DNA from: Rhopalosiphum padi
Taxonomy: Eukaryota; Arthropoda; Insecta; Hemiptera; Aphididae
Length of the DNA stretch: 64,000 nucleotides
Assembly (NCBI RefSeq): GCF_020882245.1
Contig: NC_083597.1
Coordinates: 12,062,581-12,126,580, forward strand
Direction: 5' to 3'
Position 1 is the first letter of the stretch. Every line of letters starts with the position of its first letter. The notes below the pieces were generated by a model that was given only the letters and a program-made list of their open reading frames with translations, made no database searches and had not been told where the DNA came from. This document shows positions 13,901-24,999 of this stretch, piece after piece. The translations under genes were made by a program, and so were the position numbers.

Positions 13901-15899
13901 ATAATTATAAATAATTGAATTCTTATTTATTTATATGTATATTATATTTGATCATTCTTGTTGTCTTAAGTTGTTTATCTTGCGTTTATACGTATAAAGT
14001 ACTAAAGGCCCCAGACATTTTTGGTGAATTTCTCATAAGGTCAAAACTGGGTCACTAACGAAACAACACATTTCGACTATGATTTTCCGGATGCCACTAT
14101 TTATCACTTATACCTGTATATAAAACCATCTATACGTTTATAAAATGATGTTCTATGCACTCAATATATTATAATATTAAGTTTAAAGTTAAATAGATAT
14201 TATTTAAACACACTATTTTATATTATACATCACCAACTAGTAACCTGTTGTTTCAACACGTAGATAAATTATATCAAATTTAGTCAAACAATGCTTAAAC
14301 ATATTATTAATTTTCATGGGGGAGCGTTTGACCTATAATCCACAGTAATAGTCAGCCATTCTAATTTCGATAAATACCACCCGTCTATTCTCGAGGCATT
14401 GTGGAAGTTGTTTGTTGTCAGTAAGACATGTTTAAATCTGCGTTAAATCCTTTACGAACTTATTAATATTAAACATTTTATTTTGATTGCAAATCGTGAC
14501 AAACCATTTGTTGATTTGGGCTCTAATTTTACTCTTTATAATTCACCATCGAAATACATCCCCATAAAAATATAGATGATCAGTATAGATAAAAATAAAT
14601 CGACGCCAAATAAGATTTATAGAAAAATATTTTATTCATAAACCTTTATTTTCTATCAGTCTAGATTCAAAAGTATCCTCGCGTAGTAAGCAAAATATGA
14701 ACCTATTCGTTTTAATACAACGTTTCTTTTACTTTCCCCACATATTATGTTATTACTTTTTATTGTATTCAGTTTACAGTCGATGTAGGTCTTCAATAAG
14801 TTTTTCTTATGAACAGTTAAATTGATTTATAATATTTATTGGATACCAGATTTTTCTTAGTATTTTACAAAACCACATACAACTTACATAACGATATATT
14901 TTTCGTTTACAAAATTATTAATTTTTCTGTAAAAATCACTCAATCAAATATTCAACTTTCACTCCATAAAATCATGGATTTTTTTCGTTATGATAAGATA
15001 TTTGAAAAAAAACTTATCCTTGTAAAGTAAAAATTTCAATAATTTTATGTCATCTAAAAGTTGATAAGTTGTCCCTACTTAATCAAAAAAAAATTATCAT
15101 TTTTAAAACTATTTAATAAAAAGTTAGGTACATCATAGTATAAAGCATAAACTTTTAAAGTTTTCGGTGTGATTAATTTGTTAGTATAAACACTATAAAC
15201 TACGTATAAGCCCTTAAATCAATTATTCCTAGAAGTCATCTACTAATATCACATAATATAATACACTCTATAAACACGTCAAGATGGCCAACTCGTTACT
15301 CGTTGGAAGCACCCATAAAATATGTCAGATTTTAAAATATTATTACCTATTCGATTTTACTACACTATTGAATTCCAGCAACGTAGTCGTGTATATTATT
15401 TATGAGCATCGCGATAAATATAATGTAGGATAAAATACACGTTTGAGTTTTTATTTTTCCGTTCTATATTTTATTCTCGTTGAAAAGAAATATATTTAAA
15501 AATAGTATTACGAATTATTTATTAACATTTAAATAAACAGATTAAAATGTGTATCAATGATGTATTAAATTATTAAAATAAATTTTAATTAATTAATGTT
15601 TTTCATAATTGTTGGTATGTTATTTTATGCAAGGTTAATTATGATGCATACGAATATATTATTTAAAATGAGTTTATTTCTAGAAGTCTAATCACAAATA
15701 ATATAGTCCAAAATATGTTGTAATTTATGGTTTATATTTTATTCATTTCCCATACCAATGGATAGATACGTGCCTGACCACCGTGGAGACCGCAAATTAA
15801 TTTCGCGTCCCGTTTTATAGCTATCGATGTCGTTAGTTAACAAATCAGCAATAACGATGCTTTTATCTATAGTTAATGAACTAACATTATTTAATCTAA
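10965..15899. other. A+T-rich region without a recognised gene
   Basis: Nothing supported apart from the dispersed repeat at 12290 and an AT microsatellite at 12992. A 97-codon + frame at 13248-13541 begins at TTG and looks random. Confidence 0.5.
12290..12319 (+). repeat. Dispersed repeat core, copy 1
   Basis: CGAAAAATGATTCGAGCTAA and the next ten bases match the copy at 47688-47718 with one gap and a few changes. A shorter relative (GATTCTGAGCAGAGCAATGA) is at about 42798. From memory, GATTCTGAGCGGAG strings of this kind are common in aphid genomes. Confidence 0.45.
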
Positions 15900-17110
15900 A
15901 AAAAAACACTTAACAGCTCACCGTATCGTGAAAAAACTGACGCCTACGGGCGATAAGCTTACCAAAACTATGTTAAAAACACAACACATCCAATATTAAT
16001 AAGAAAAAAGAGAGTGAACAAAACTCAATCAAAGACTGAAAGGTCCTTCCTCTTATTATTAAAAAAGTAAAACTTACTCAGAAGACGAATCATCTTCACC
16101 AAATTCCAATACAAAATTTAGGTCACCGAGAAATCAAAAAAAAAAACATTAATACATTAGTTAATAATATACTTTTCATCACACTAAAACACTACACAAG
16201 CACCTTAAAAAATTCACAAATTAATCAAAATTTATGTGAACCTAATATAATACAACAAACCATGATAACCAAAACTATCAATGATAGTTGAAGATTAGTA
16301 TTAACGATTTCCACCTAATATATGTATATAATTAATATTATGTTAAAATACAATCTGAAATAGCATCTATAATACTATAAAACGACTTCACTACTACAAA
16401 ATATAAAAATAACAAAATACAAATTAACATTAAGCCAGTAGATAGCTGTTATATAATCACAAAATTCTTAGAGGAAAATAAGTGCAAATACTTCACATAT
16501 AAATGAATATACTTAAAAGATAAACAAATAACTCGGCCATAATTCATAACCTGCGATTAATCTCTGAAACCGAAATACATGGAGAACTTAAAATTCTAAA
16601 TTACATAATCAAATCAATTACAAAATCAATAAATAAAAATTAACAACCACTGCTCCTAGTAGCCATACAGCTTATAAAAACACAAAAAGCCAACGAAATT
16701 TATAAATTTAGAAATTATTACACTGTATAGTTATTATTGAGCCTCGACGCAAACCCAATAATCCACCACAATGCACTTACTATCAAAGATAAAAACACAT
16801 CCACAAATCCTGCAAACTAAATCTACGATGAGTAAAATGCGACGGGAATAATCACTACTTAAAGTGGTCCAAAGAAACAACAACTGTTTGCAACCAATGT
16901 TTTAATTGCAATGAACCCACACAGCTAACTATAAAGGCTGTTTATATTACAAAAATATATAAAACAAAAAAAATAAATGAAACACTTCATGACTTTCTAA
17001 ACAACGATTACAAAAAAAAAAAACCATATCAAATACAATTTTACTCGTATTTGGCTTAAAATATCATAAAAAAAAACCCATATAAATATACAAATATTAT
17101 TTTTACCTTT
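15900..17110 (+). mobile_element. Decayed non-LTR retrotransposon (LINE, jockey-like) fragment
   Basis: The + strand here is rich in A and C, unlike the surrounding A/T-balanced DNA, as expected for the coding strand of a LINE. The diagnostic part is the zinc-knuckle ORF1 remnant described separately. The 5' limit is set near the change in composition at about 15.9 kb and the 3' limit near an A-rich stretch at about 17.1 kb; both are approximate. No reverse transcriptase was recognised, so this is a 5' or internal fragment. Confidence 0.55.
16739..16953 (+). pseudogene. LINE ORF1 (gag-like) zinc-knuckle remnant
   Basis: From 16739 the frame reads EPRRKPNNPPQCTYYQRY, stop, KHIHKSC, then R-stop-VKCDGNNHYLKW. 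These match the C-x2-C-Q-x-Y-G-H and R-C-V-K-C-x4-H-x4-C knuckles of insect LINE ORF1, with cysteines decayed to Tyr, stop and Trp by single changes. CFNCNEP at 16898-16918 continues the third knuckle, and after a frameshift HTANYKGCLYYK appears at 16918-16953. The protein is inactive here. In the living family it binds element RNA. Confidence 0.68.
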
Positions 17111-18872
17111 AAGTTTGATAATAAATAAATTTACTCAATTATTAAGGGTTATTATACCACTACAAAATTAGAGCTGTTGAACAGCTGAACGCAATTTTGG
17201 TAAATTATACATTAGTAATACGGAGATAACACACGCGATTGTAGCGTCCACTTAAGAATTTGCAAGAGTGGAAAATAATTTACTTAGTGTAATATTATAA
17301 TAAATTATATATACATAAAATATCTTATTTTTATTACATCGTTTAATAGCATATCATATGCAAATTAGTTTAGTGATAAAAAATTCTAAGTGCATTAATA
17401 TAATATCATCATAAATGATTTATTTCAAGTGTCATAAAATATAATTATAAAGTATTAAAAATAATGTTTTTAAATTTTTTAAGTATTTTAACGGTATGGG
17501 TGTAAAGTTTAAACATAATATAATATATATTTTTTTTTTTAAACGAAATTGTTATCTATTTGTTTTAAATAAATTATCAATATTCGAGTTTTATGATTTC
17601 ATAAAATACGTATTGCACACTTCATATAGTTAAATATTTGATAGTAATGATAATTTAATATTTATGCTATCTAATCATGAATTTTAAAAATTGTTTTAAA
17701 AACACACACATTTTTAACAAAATTGAAAAATATTAATTTTTTAGTATAGATAATATTATGCAATACCCAAGTAGATGTTAATTTATGATTTCTGTATCTT
17801 GTGTTATTAATTTTTGATAGAACAATGGGCGCAACAAAAATAAAAGGAATTTATCACGACACAAGTGCAATTTTGATACTAATTACAAACTCTTGGTAAT
17901 AATTGTTATTTGAATCTATCTACAACCAAAAAATTATTAAAACTAAAATAAAGACACAGCCATCCTAATGCTAATCCGGGATCGCATTTTTTTTTGGACA
18001 TGAACATATGTTTTTGCTGAAAATTTATATGAAATTCTTAAGACACTTTTATTTTGTCATGCCTAATGATATTCAGTTGCTAAGGCGACATCGTTTATTA
18101 CTATGATGAACGCATGCATATTACGAGTATATAACATTAAACCAAATCCTTTTTTTAAATCTTTGAAATTTAAAAGATATGTCCATGAATATTCGTAATC
18201 CAATGTTTTTACCAACAAATAATATGTTGTAAATATTATTGTAAAATTAGAAATATTAAAATATATATTATTATTTATTTGGTATTTTAATAATTTAATT
18301 CCAATTTTTATTTGATTTAAAAGTAGGTAATGATCAAGTAACTAAATTAGAAAACACTATTATTTATTTATTTATTTTTGTATTGAACATTAAATATTAA
18401 AATTATGTTATTATTAAAAAATAAAAATTATTGTTCTTAAGTATTTTGATTATTTACTGTTATAGATTTAAAGAAATTGTTTTTAATTCTAATTTATATT
18501 AATACATTTTATAATGTTGGCAATGCATCATGAATAAAATAATAACCGCTAAGCCAAATGTATTTTCAAGTAGAAATTCCTCCCCAAAAGTAATATCCTG
18601 AGTGTTCTACGATTAATCTTTAAAATGTATTATTACATGTTAGTTATATTTTCAAATACATCTAAGTGAGAACCACGTTGGTACGGTGGTCCAGACAATT
18701 CAGTATCTTAATGTATATTATATTTCAGCAAGTTTTTTATATATATATTATTAAAATGTATTTCATGCTTAAAGTGTAGAAAATAACGAAAAAGAGAATT
18801 TGTGGCTTCTTATGAAGTGACCACAAAATAAAAATACAATTTTACAAAACATTTTACACTAGTTAACAAAAG
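17111..18872. other. A+T-rich region, nothing recognised
   Basis: No ORF with coding character, no clear repeat ends. Confidence 0.5.
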
Positions 18873-19298
18873 CAGGGGCGTCATTTGAGGGGAGATGCAC
18901 CCTTCACTTTTAAAATAGTTCAAATTAGCCTGTACCCTAATGAAATAATGCACAATTATTAATATGATTAAAATTAAATTGTATTTTAAATATTTTAATT
19001 TTTGTATTGACATTTATCAATATTGGTATACTGTCAATCATGATTACAAAATTTAATTACAATGGTTATAAAAAAATATTGTGCTATAAATTTTCATTAT
19101 ATTTTAGTTTTTAAATTATTTTTTACTATTTATGTTGAAGCATTGATTCGGTCCATAATGTATGGAAATAAAATAATTGAAAGTAGAATAATGTACATAT
19201 ATGTAGTATATCTATTTTTATATGGCCTGGTGAAATTTTAAAATGGCCTGCTTGATACCTTGCACAAACGAAAAAAAAAACCCGAAATGACACCCCTG
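18873..19298. mobile_element. hAT-like MITE, about 426 bp
   Basis: The left end is CAGGGGCGTCATTT and the right end on the other strand is CAGGGGTGTCATTT, a 14-base inverted repeat with one mismatch. The flanks (TAACAAAAG before, GTTAAAAG after) could be a decayed 8-bp target duplication. No transposase remains. The 67-codon - strand frame at 18810-19013 crosses the left boundary and is not a gene. Confidence 0.65.
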
Positions 19299-20619
19299 GT
19301 TAAAAGGTTTAAATATACAATTAATTACAAGCTCACTTATATTAAACTTAACATTTGGCGTTTTCATTCAATTACTATAGCACCTATCTTCAGCCAAAAT
19401 GTATTTATTTTTTTTTTTATCACCTCTTACTGAAATTTGTGTAGTTTGTTATAAGTGACTATAAATTTACCATTAAAGTAGGTATACAATTATAATTAGT
19501 TTAAACTATTACATAATAGTATATGGATATAATTAATATATAGTAAACTGTAAAAAAACTGTAATATAATATTATATTGACAACTTATTTATAATTATTA
19601 CATTTGAATTCTTTAAATTTAAGGTATACAATACGGTATACTTCTGAATACTTAAGGTAATATAGACAAGTTTACTATCTTATAAATAAATTAGTGTAAA
19701 ATAATTATTCATGAATAAAAATTTATTTTGTAAATAAATATAAAAATATATTGTTTTTTTTTTTTTATTCTTATATTATTTAATATGTTATATTATTTCT
19801 TCTAACTCTAATCAAGCTTTCGTATTATCACCATAACGGTCATAACACGAAACGTATTCGTTTTTCTACTTAAGTAGGTAATATATACGTATATATTACA
19901 TGAACATTTTAAACAACAATTATTAACAATTTTGGCGATAATTAAATTCTACAATGACAAAATGATTGTACATTATTCATCAAAACATTAAAACCATAAG
20001 TACTGAATAAATATTTTACATTTGTCATCTGTTTTAGTTAAATGATCTCAAGCTGCACGTACTGTGTAATTAAAAAAAAAAAAATGTTTCAATTCATAAT
20101 AAAGATAACAAACTGAGCTTTAATGGTATTGTAATATGAATTATTAATGTTCTACTCTTAAAAATACATGTTTAAATGAACAACGGATTTAACAATGTTT
20201 GGCCCTAATAATTATCATCAGAAAACATCTGTGATACAGTTGTATACAATTATAATAATAAATTGTGTTATAATATAATATTAATTATTACAAATTCTGT
20301 AAAAATATACATTTTTAATATACAATTTTTAATTTTTGAGAATATAATTAAAAACTAATGAAAATAAATTTTTAAAAAAAACCGAAGATAATCAATTTAT
20401 ATCTCATTTATTTTAATCTATTGTAATATTTATAATTTAATAAAAATATGTTTTATAAATACAGTTTCAAATAAAATGTTGTCCATTTATACTCTTATAC
20501 TCGTATACGATTGATGATATATTATTTTTCGCTAATTTTAGATGTTTAACAAATAGAAAGGAAAAACACTTATTTTTATAAATATTTATATTTCATAGTA
20601 TACCTATGTCTACTTTTCA
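19299..20619. other. A+T-rich region, nothing recognised
   Basis: Non-coding as far as I can see. T-rich and A-rich homopolymer runs near 19404, 19755 and 20072. Confidence 0.5.
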
Positions 20620-21640
20620 GAGTTAATACGTCGGGTGCTTAAAAAAACTTTTTTTGGTAGTGTGTGACTAAAAATAGGTTCAACGACATTTGCCACCTTA
20701 AATATATATATACATATATTGGTCGCGTACTATCACTACCATCGTCAAGAACAATTTACTTTCGTTGAAGAAGAAATTTAATTTAACTTCACGGACTGTT
20801 AACCTACTATATTATGAAGAAAAAGAGCGAAAGCAATAGACCGACCGAGGGAAACTGAAAAAAGTCAAATATCTACAAAACTCGTATAATGTGTGTGTAT
20901 GTACGTGCGTGCCTTTTAATGGGCCAATGTTATTCTTGAGGACGGTAAACACACAGCATCAACAGCGAGTACAAAATATACGGAAAGGAGCTATTTTTCC
21001 TGCTCTCATGTAATACCTACTCGTCACCTGGATGGGGAACGACGGGCGTGAATTTATGTGCACTAGTGAATGTATTGTGTGAACTAGCTATTAATCTATG
21101 TCAAGCCGGTAGCAACGGCGACCGCCGAAGGGATCTCTATACATGCTGCTACTGCGGTCCTCTCGTAGTGTATTCCTCTCCTGAGTTCAGCAGCCAGCCA
21201 GCCTACCCTCCGCTCTTCTGTCAACGTGCTCACCTCGTGGATTTTACTGACTTGACGTTTTCGATTGTCGACAAGAGGTTCCTATCCTACCGTTACAGGT
21301 ACCTTCGCCTTCGCATAATGTACACGAGACTCATACTACCTCTCCCCCTCCTAACATAGACACTATTATAGCGCATGTCCTTCCGCACACTAACAGAAAT
21401 CCCCAATGTATACTGCCAACGCACTACATCACGTGGTATGAACATCGGCTATGAATCACATGCAATTCATTGTGTGTGTGATGTCAGTAACGCCCACATG
21501 ACAAACTAACTGTTTGACAAGGAAATCGGTAGGTGCACACTACACACATACTCTTACTTATACTCTACCTTTTCCGAAGGTGCATATTCGTTTATGATTA
21601 CTGTACACGACCTAACCCTCAGTATCCTTGTTCAGTGTAT
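20620..21640. other. G+C-balanced, CpG-containing island, no gene assigned
   Basis: About 1 kb with close to even base composition in an otherwise A+T-rich region. One + strand frame is open from 20949 to 21359 (about 136 codons) but has no ATG near its start and a composition that looks non-protein. The pattern could be a promoter or non-coding first exon, or a non-coding RNA. I cannot choose between these. Confidence 0.35.
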
Positions 21641-24505
21641 TGACCTAATATATGACTAATAAATACTGTCTCATAAAATACGGATCGATCAGTTAATATA
21701 TTATGTATAACAATTATATTAATAAGTAAATTTGTACGAGTATTCTAAAATATATCAACCGCAAAAAGTGTATCAACTATATGTTATAACTTCTACATGT
21801 CTCCCCAGCCTCCTAAAACCGTATCTGTATCAGCGGACAGTGATCATGAAATAGCTAATCTACACAAGCTGTGGTATTTATCTGATAAACGGACATAATG
21901 TATATTGTACGGACATCGACTAGATAACTATATAAATCTAAGCAAAAAAACTAGATCTTTCCAAGATTAAATTAATGGTGGAAAATGTATTTCGTGTTTT
22001 ATTTTCTACAAAATGCTTGATTTTGTTCTCGATAGCTATTAAGTAAAATTAAAGTTTTAATGTAGTTAACGTAAGTATGCATTAATAAACATCTGACCAC
22101 GAGTCACTCTATTACAATAGGTATTCGAGACTTTAGAACCCTACAAGTTTTGAAACTAACCTTCATCAAAATTAATTAGGTGCAACAGTTTCTTTAACAA
22201 ACGAACAAACGAGCATGGATTCTGACCGATACGATATAATATTTTTTTAGCGTCCACAAGTATTAGCAAATTCCATAAAAATGTGGTTGGTGCTGTATTG
22301 AATTTCCTGAAAAACGTTTTATAAATTATATAATAAAACATATTTATTCTATATCAATCCTTTGGAGTTTTCATAATTTATAAAGGTTTGACGTGATAAT
22401 TATATTGTATCCTATGCGCAGTATTTCGAAAAATGACTAGAAATCTTAATCATGGGTTTTGGAATTAAATTGTTTTAAAAATTACGTTTTCTATGTTATC
22501 ACTCCCGTGTCTGTTGTAATAAATTTAACAAACATTTCATACGAATGTATACCAATGTAATCATATAATTAATATAATTGTGGTTAATTAATTCTAATTT
22601 TAATTTTTAACGTTACAACACGTTAATAAAATTCACTTAAAAAGATTAAAATACAATAAATTTTAAACAAAGCTTTATGACGAAATACATTTTAAATGAT
22701 ATATATTGAGAAGGTACCTATATTGTATAAGAATTGATTGTTAGAGAACTCCTTAAATGCAAATTCTATATAATACTCGATGTTCTATTAGCGGCAATTA
22801 TGGGGTATTAATTTAATTCCATAACTATGCGACATCTAATTTTAAAAACAAAATGTTCTTACTTTAAATAATAGCTGTAGCTATAGCCTATAAGTAAGTC
22901 ATATAGTATTTCTATTGTTAGTAAACCATTGCAGATAAATCATAATACATAAGAAACAAATCAGCTTTATATTGTTTATACATAGTATACTTAGTTTGTT
23001 TATAAGCTTAAATAATAGTATTCACGAATAGAATGTATTGTAATCTTACAGAACCAGTCAATTATAATTTATTGAATTCAATTTTACAATACAATTTTCA
23101 AAAATAAGTGACTCCGTAACGCATATTATACGATAGGTATAGAGTAGACGTATATATTAGAGTAATAATCATTTTATTATTTTAATAAAAAAAAATGATG
23201 CAAAAGCTCATATTAATAATTTATTTTAAACGTTTGAAATTATATCATATAAGTATTATAGCCCAATATTATTTATTAGTTTATTATGCATATAATGTTT
23301 CTTGTTAACTACTCACTCAATAATTTTTACAATAATATGAATATACCTATTTATTTTAAATAATTTTAATTTAATTATATATTATGATTTATAAAATAAA
23401 ATACCTAGTTATATAATATAATTATTTTGGATCAATAAAATGTATATATTTATAGTATATTTGTTGATGATATTAAAAGCTTATTCCTTAATATCTAATA
23501 AATTATTTAGAGCTGCCAATTACAATACAATATAGATAGTCTATAATCCGTCATTCTTTTTCATTCAAAACATAAATTATGTATATTGTATGTAGACTGT
23601 AGTATACAATTGTATACAATCCATGCATATTTTTTACACTTCTCCTAAGATGTCTAACAAATTTGTTCATATATTCTATGCGTATTAGTTCGCGTGAAAC
23701 TAATATTTTATTAATAAATGTATTAATCATATTTTATATATTATATATCCATTATCCATGCGTGCTATCGTTTATAATATATACAAAATATACAAATTGT
23801 AAAGTATAATCATCACGTTTAAAAAATATATATTAATGGTATAATATGAGATACACACGTATATAATATATAAATAAATGGATTCTCTAAGGCATATTTT
23901 GTATACCATATTATACAAACAATTTTCGTTTAACATATTCTATAAATTGTTTAATGTTTTTTTTCCTATATCAGTCTATAATAATAGATTATTCTGCATG
24001 CATACGTACATACTTTTAATTTTCATAAAAAATCTTTTATTTTCCCCGTAACTATACTTAAACGGTATAATTTTGATACTGCGAAAAAAAAATTGTAATA
24101 AAAATACGATATTGTTCTAGATTTTTAAATCAATAGAAATTATTCGTTCTCCTCCTCTCGGCCAACGTTCCTAATTTTCGTTGTTGGTAACATTCTTTAG
24201 ATGTGACCAAGTTCAGACGTAGTTCAAACCTCTGAGAGTAAAGTGAAATACGTCTTAACCACAGAAACTATACAGACTCCTCGCAAAGTTATAAATTGAT
24301 TTGTGCGCTTCCGTCCGTTATTTAATAAAAAAAAAATACAGCGTCTGCTTGTCAAAAGCCCGTTCATCACAATTTTTGCTCGTATATTAAGTTTAAAGAA
24401 TACAAAGAAATTTTTTTTTTAAACCTATACTGAGCCGCACATACGAAAACAATTTTGACTGTAGTTTTTAAAAACGGTCGTAGAGATTTGCATCGACAAA
24501 AAAAA
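21641..24505. other. Intergenic region upstream of the 487-aa protein gene
   Basis: A+T-rich to about 24140, then a less A+T-rich stretch (24140-24420) that probably holds the promoter and 5' untranslated region of the gene starting at 24506. I cannot place a TATA box or start site with confidence. Confidence 0.4.
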
Positions 24506-24999
24506 ATGGACTACCAATCTCGCCCAACGATTGCCGTAACCACAATTTCGTTGGCGTTGGGGTTGTTGGCTGGTTGCGGTGCAATCGTTTTTCCGACCGA
24601 TCGTCAACCCGGAACAAGCACGGTCCACGGTACACGGGGTGACCACCGAACTCCCAGGGACATGCGAGAACCTAAAACAGACGCCCAGGGACTTGACTTA
24701 TTGTCGGGTGGGCTCAAGACTACCGGCCAGAAGTGGTCTTCCGACGAGTACCAAACGCTGTCGTCATTGCAGCAGACTTCCGACGACAGTGCTTCGCAGC
24801 CCGTCACCACGAAGGTCGACATCTATCCGGCGCTAACGACAGATTCACTGCCGTTCGTAGCTCGGAGCCGGTACGTTAGCAACCACCTGCATCCGCCTTA
24901 CTTGCACCACCTGTACGACAGCGACAGGAACACTTATCAACAAGAAACCACGGAATTGGAAGACCAACGTTCGGAGTACTCGGCAGCGAAATGGAACAG
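24506..24999 (+). CDS. Exon 1 of the 487-aa protein
   Basis: Encodes residues 1-164 plus two bases of codon 165. The donor is AACAG|GTACAA at 25000. The open frame reads on to a stop at 25019-25021, but joining at 25000 restores an Arg codon with exon 2. Upstream in-frame TTG at 24455 is not a likely start; the ATG at 24506 places the hydrophobic signal core at the N-terminus. Exon 1 is clearly less A+T-rich than the flanking DNA. Confidence 0.82.

Noticed and set aside
24425..24836. Additional frames over exon 1 (24425-24646 -, 24604-24822 -, 24579-24836 +)
   Set aside because: Shadows of exon 1; none has a signal peptide, splice continuity or a recognisable product.
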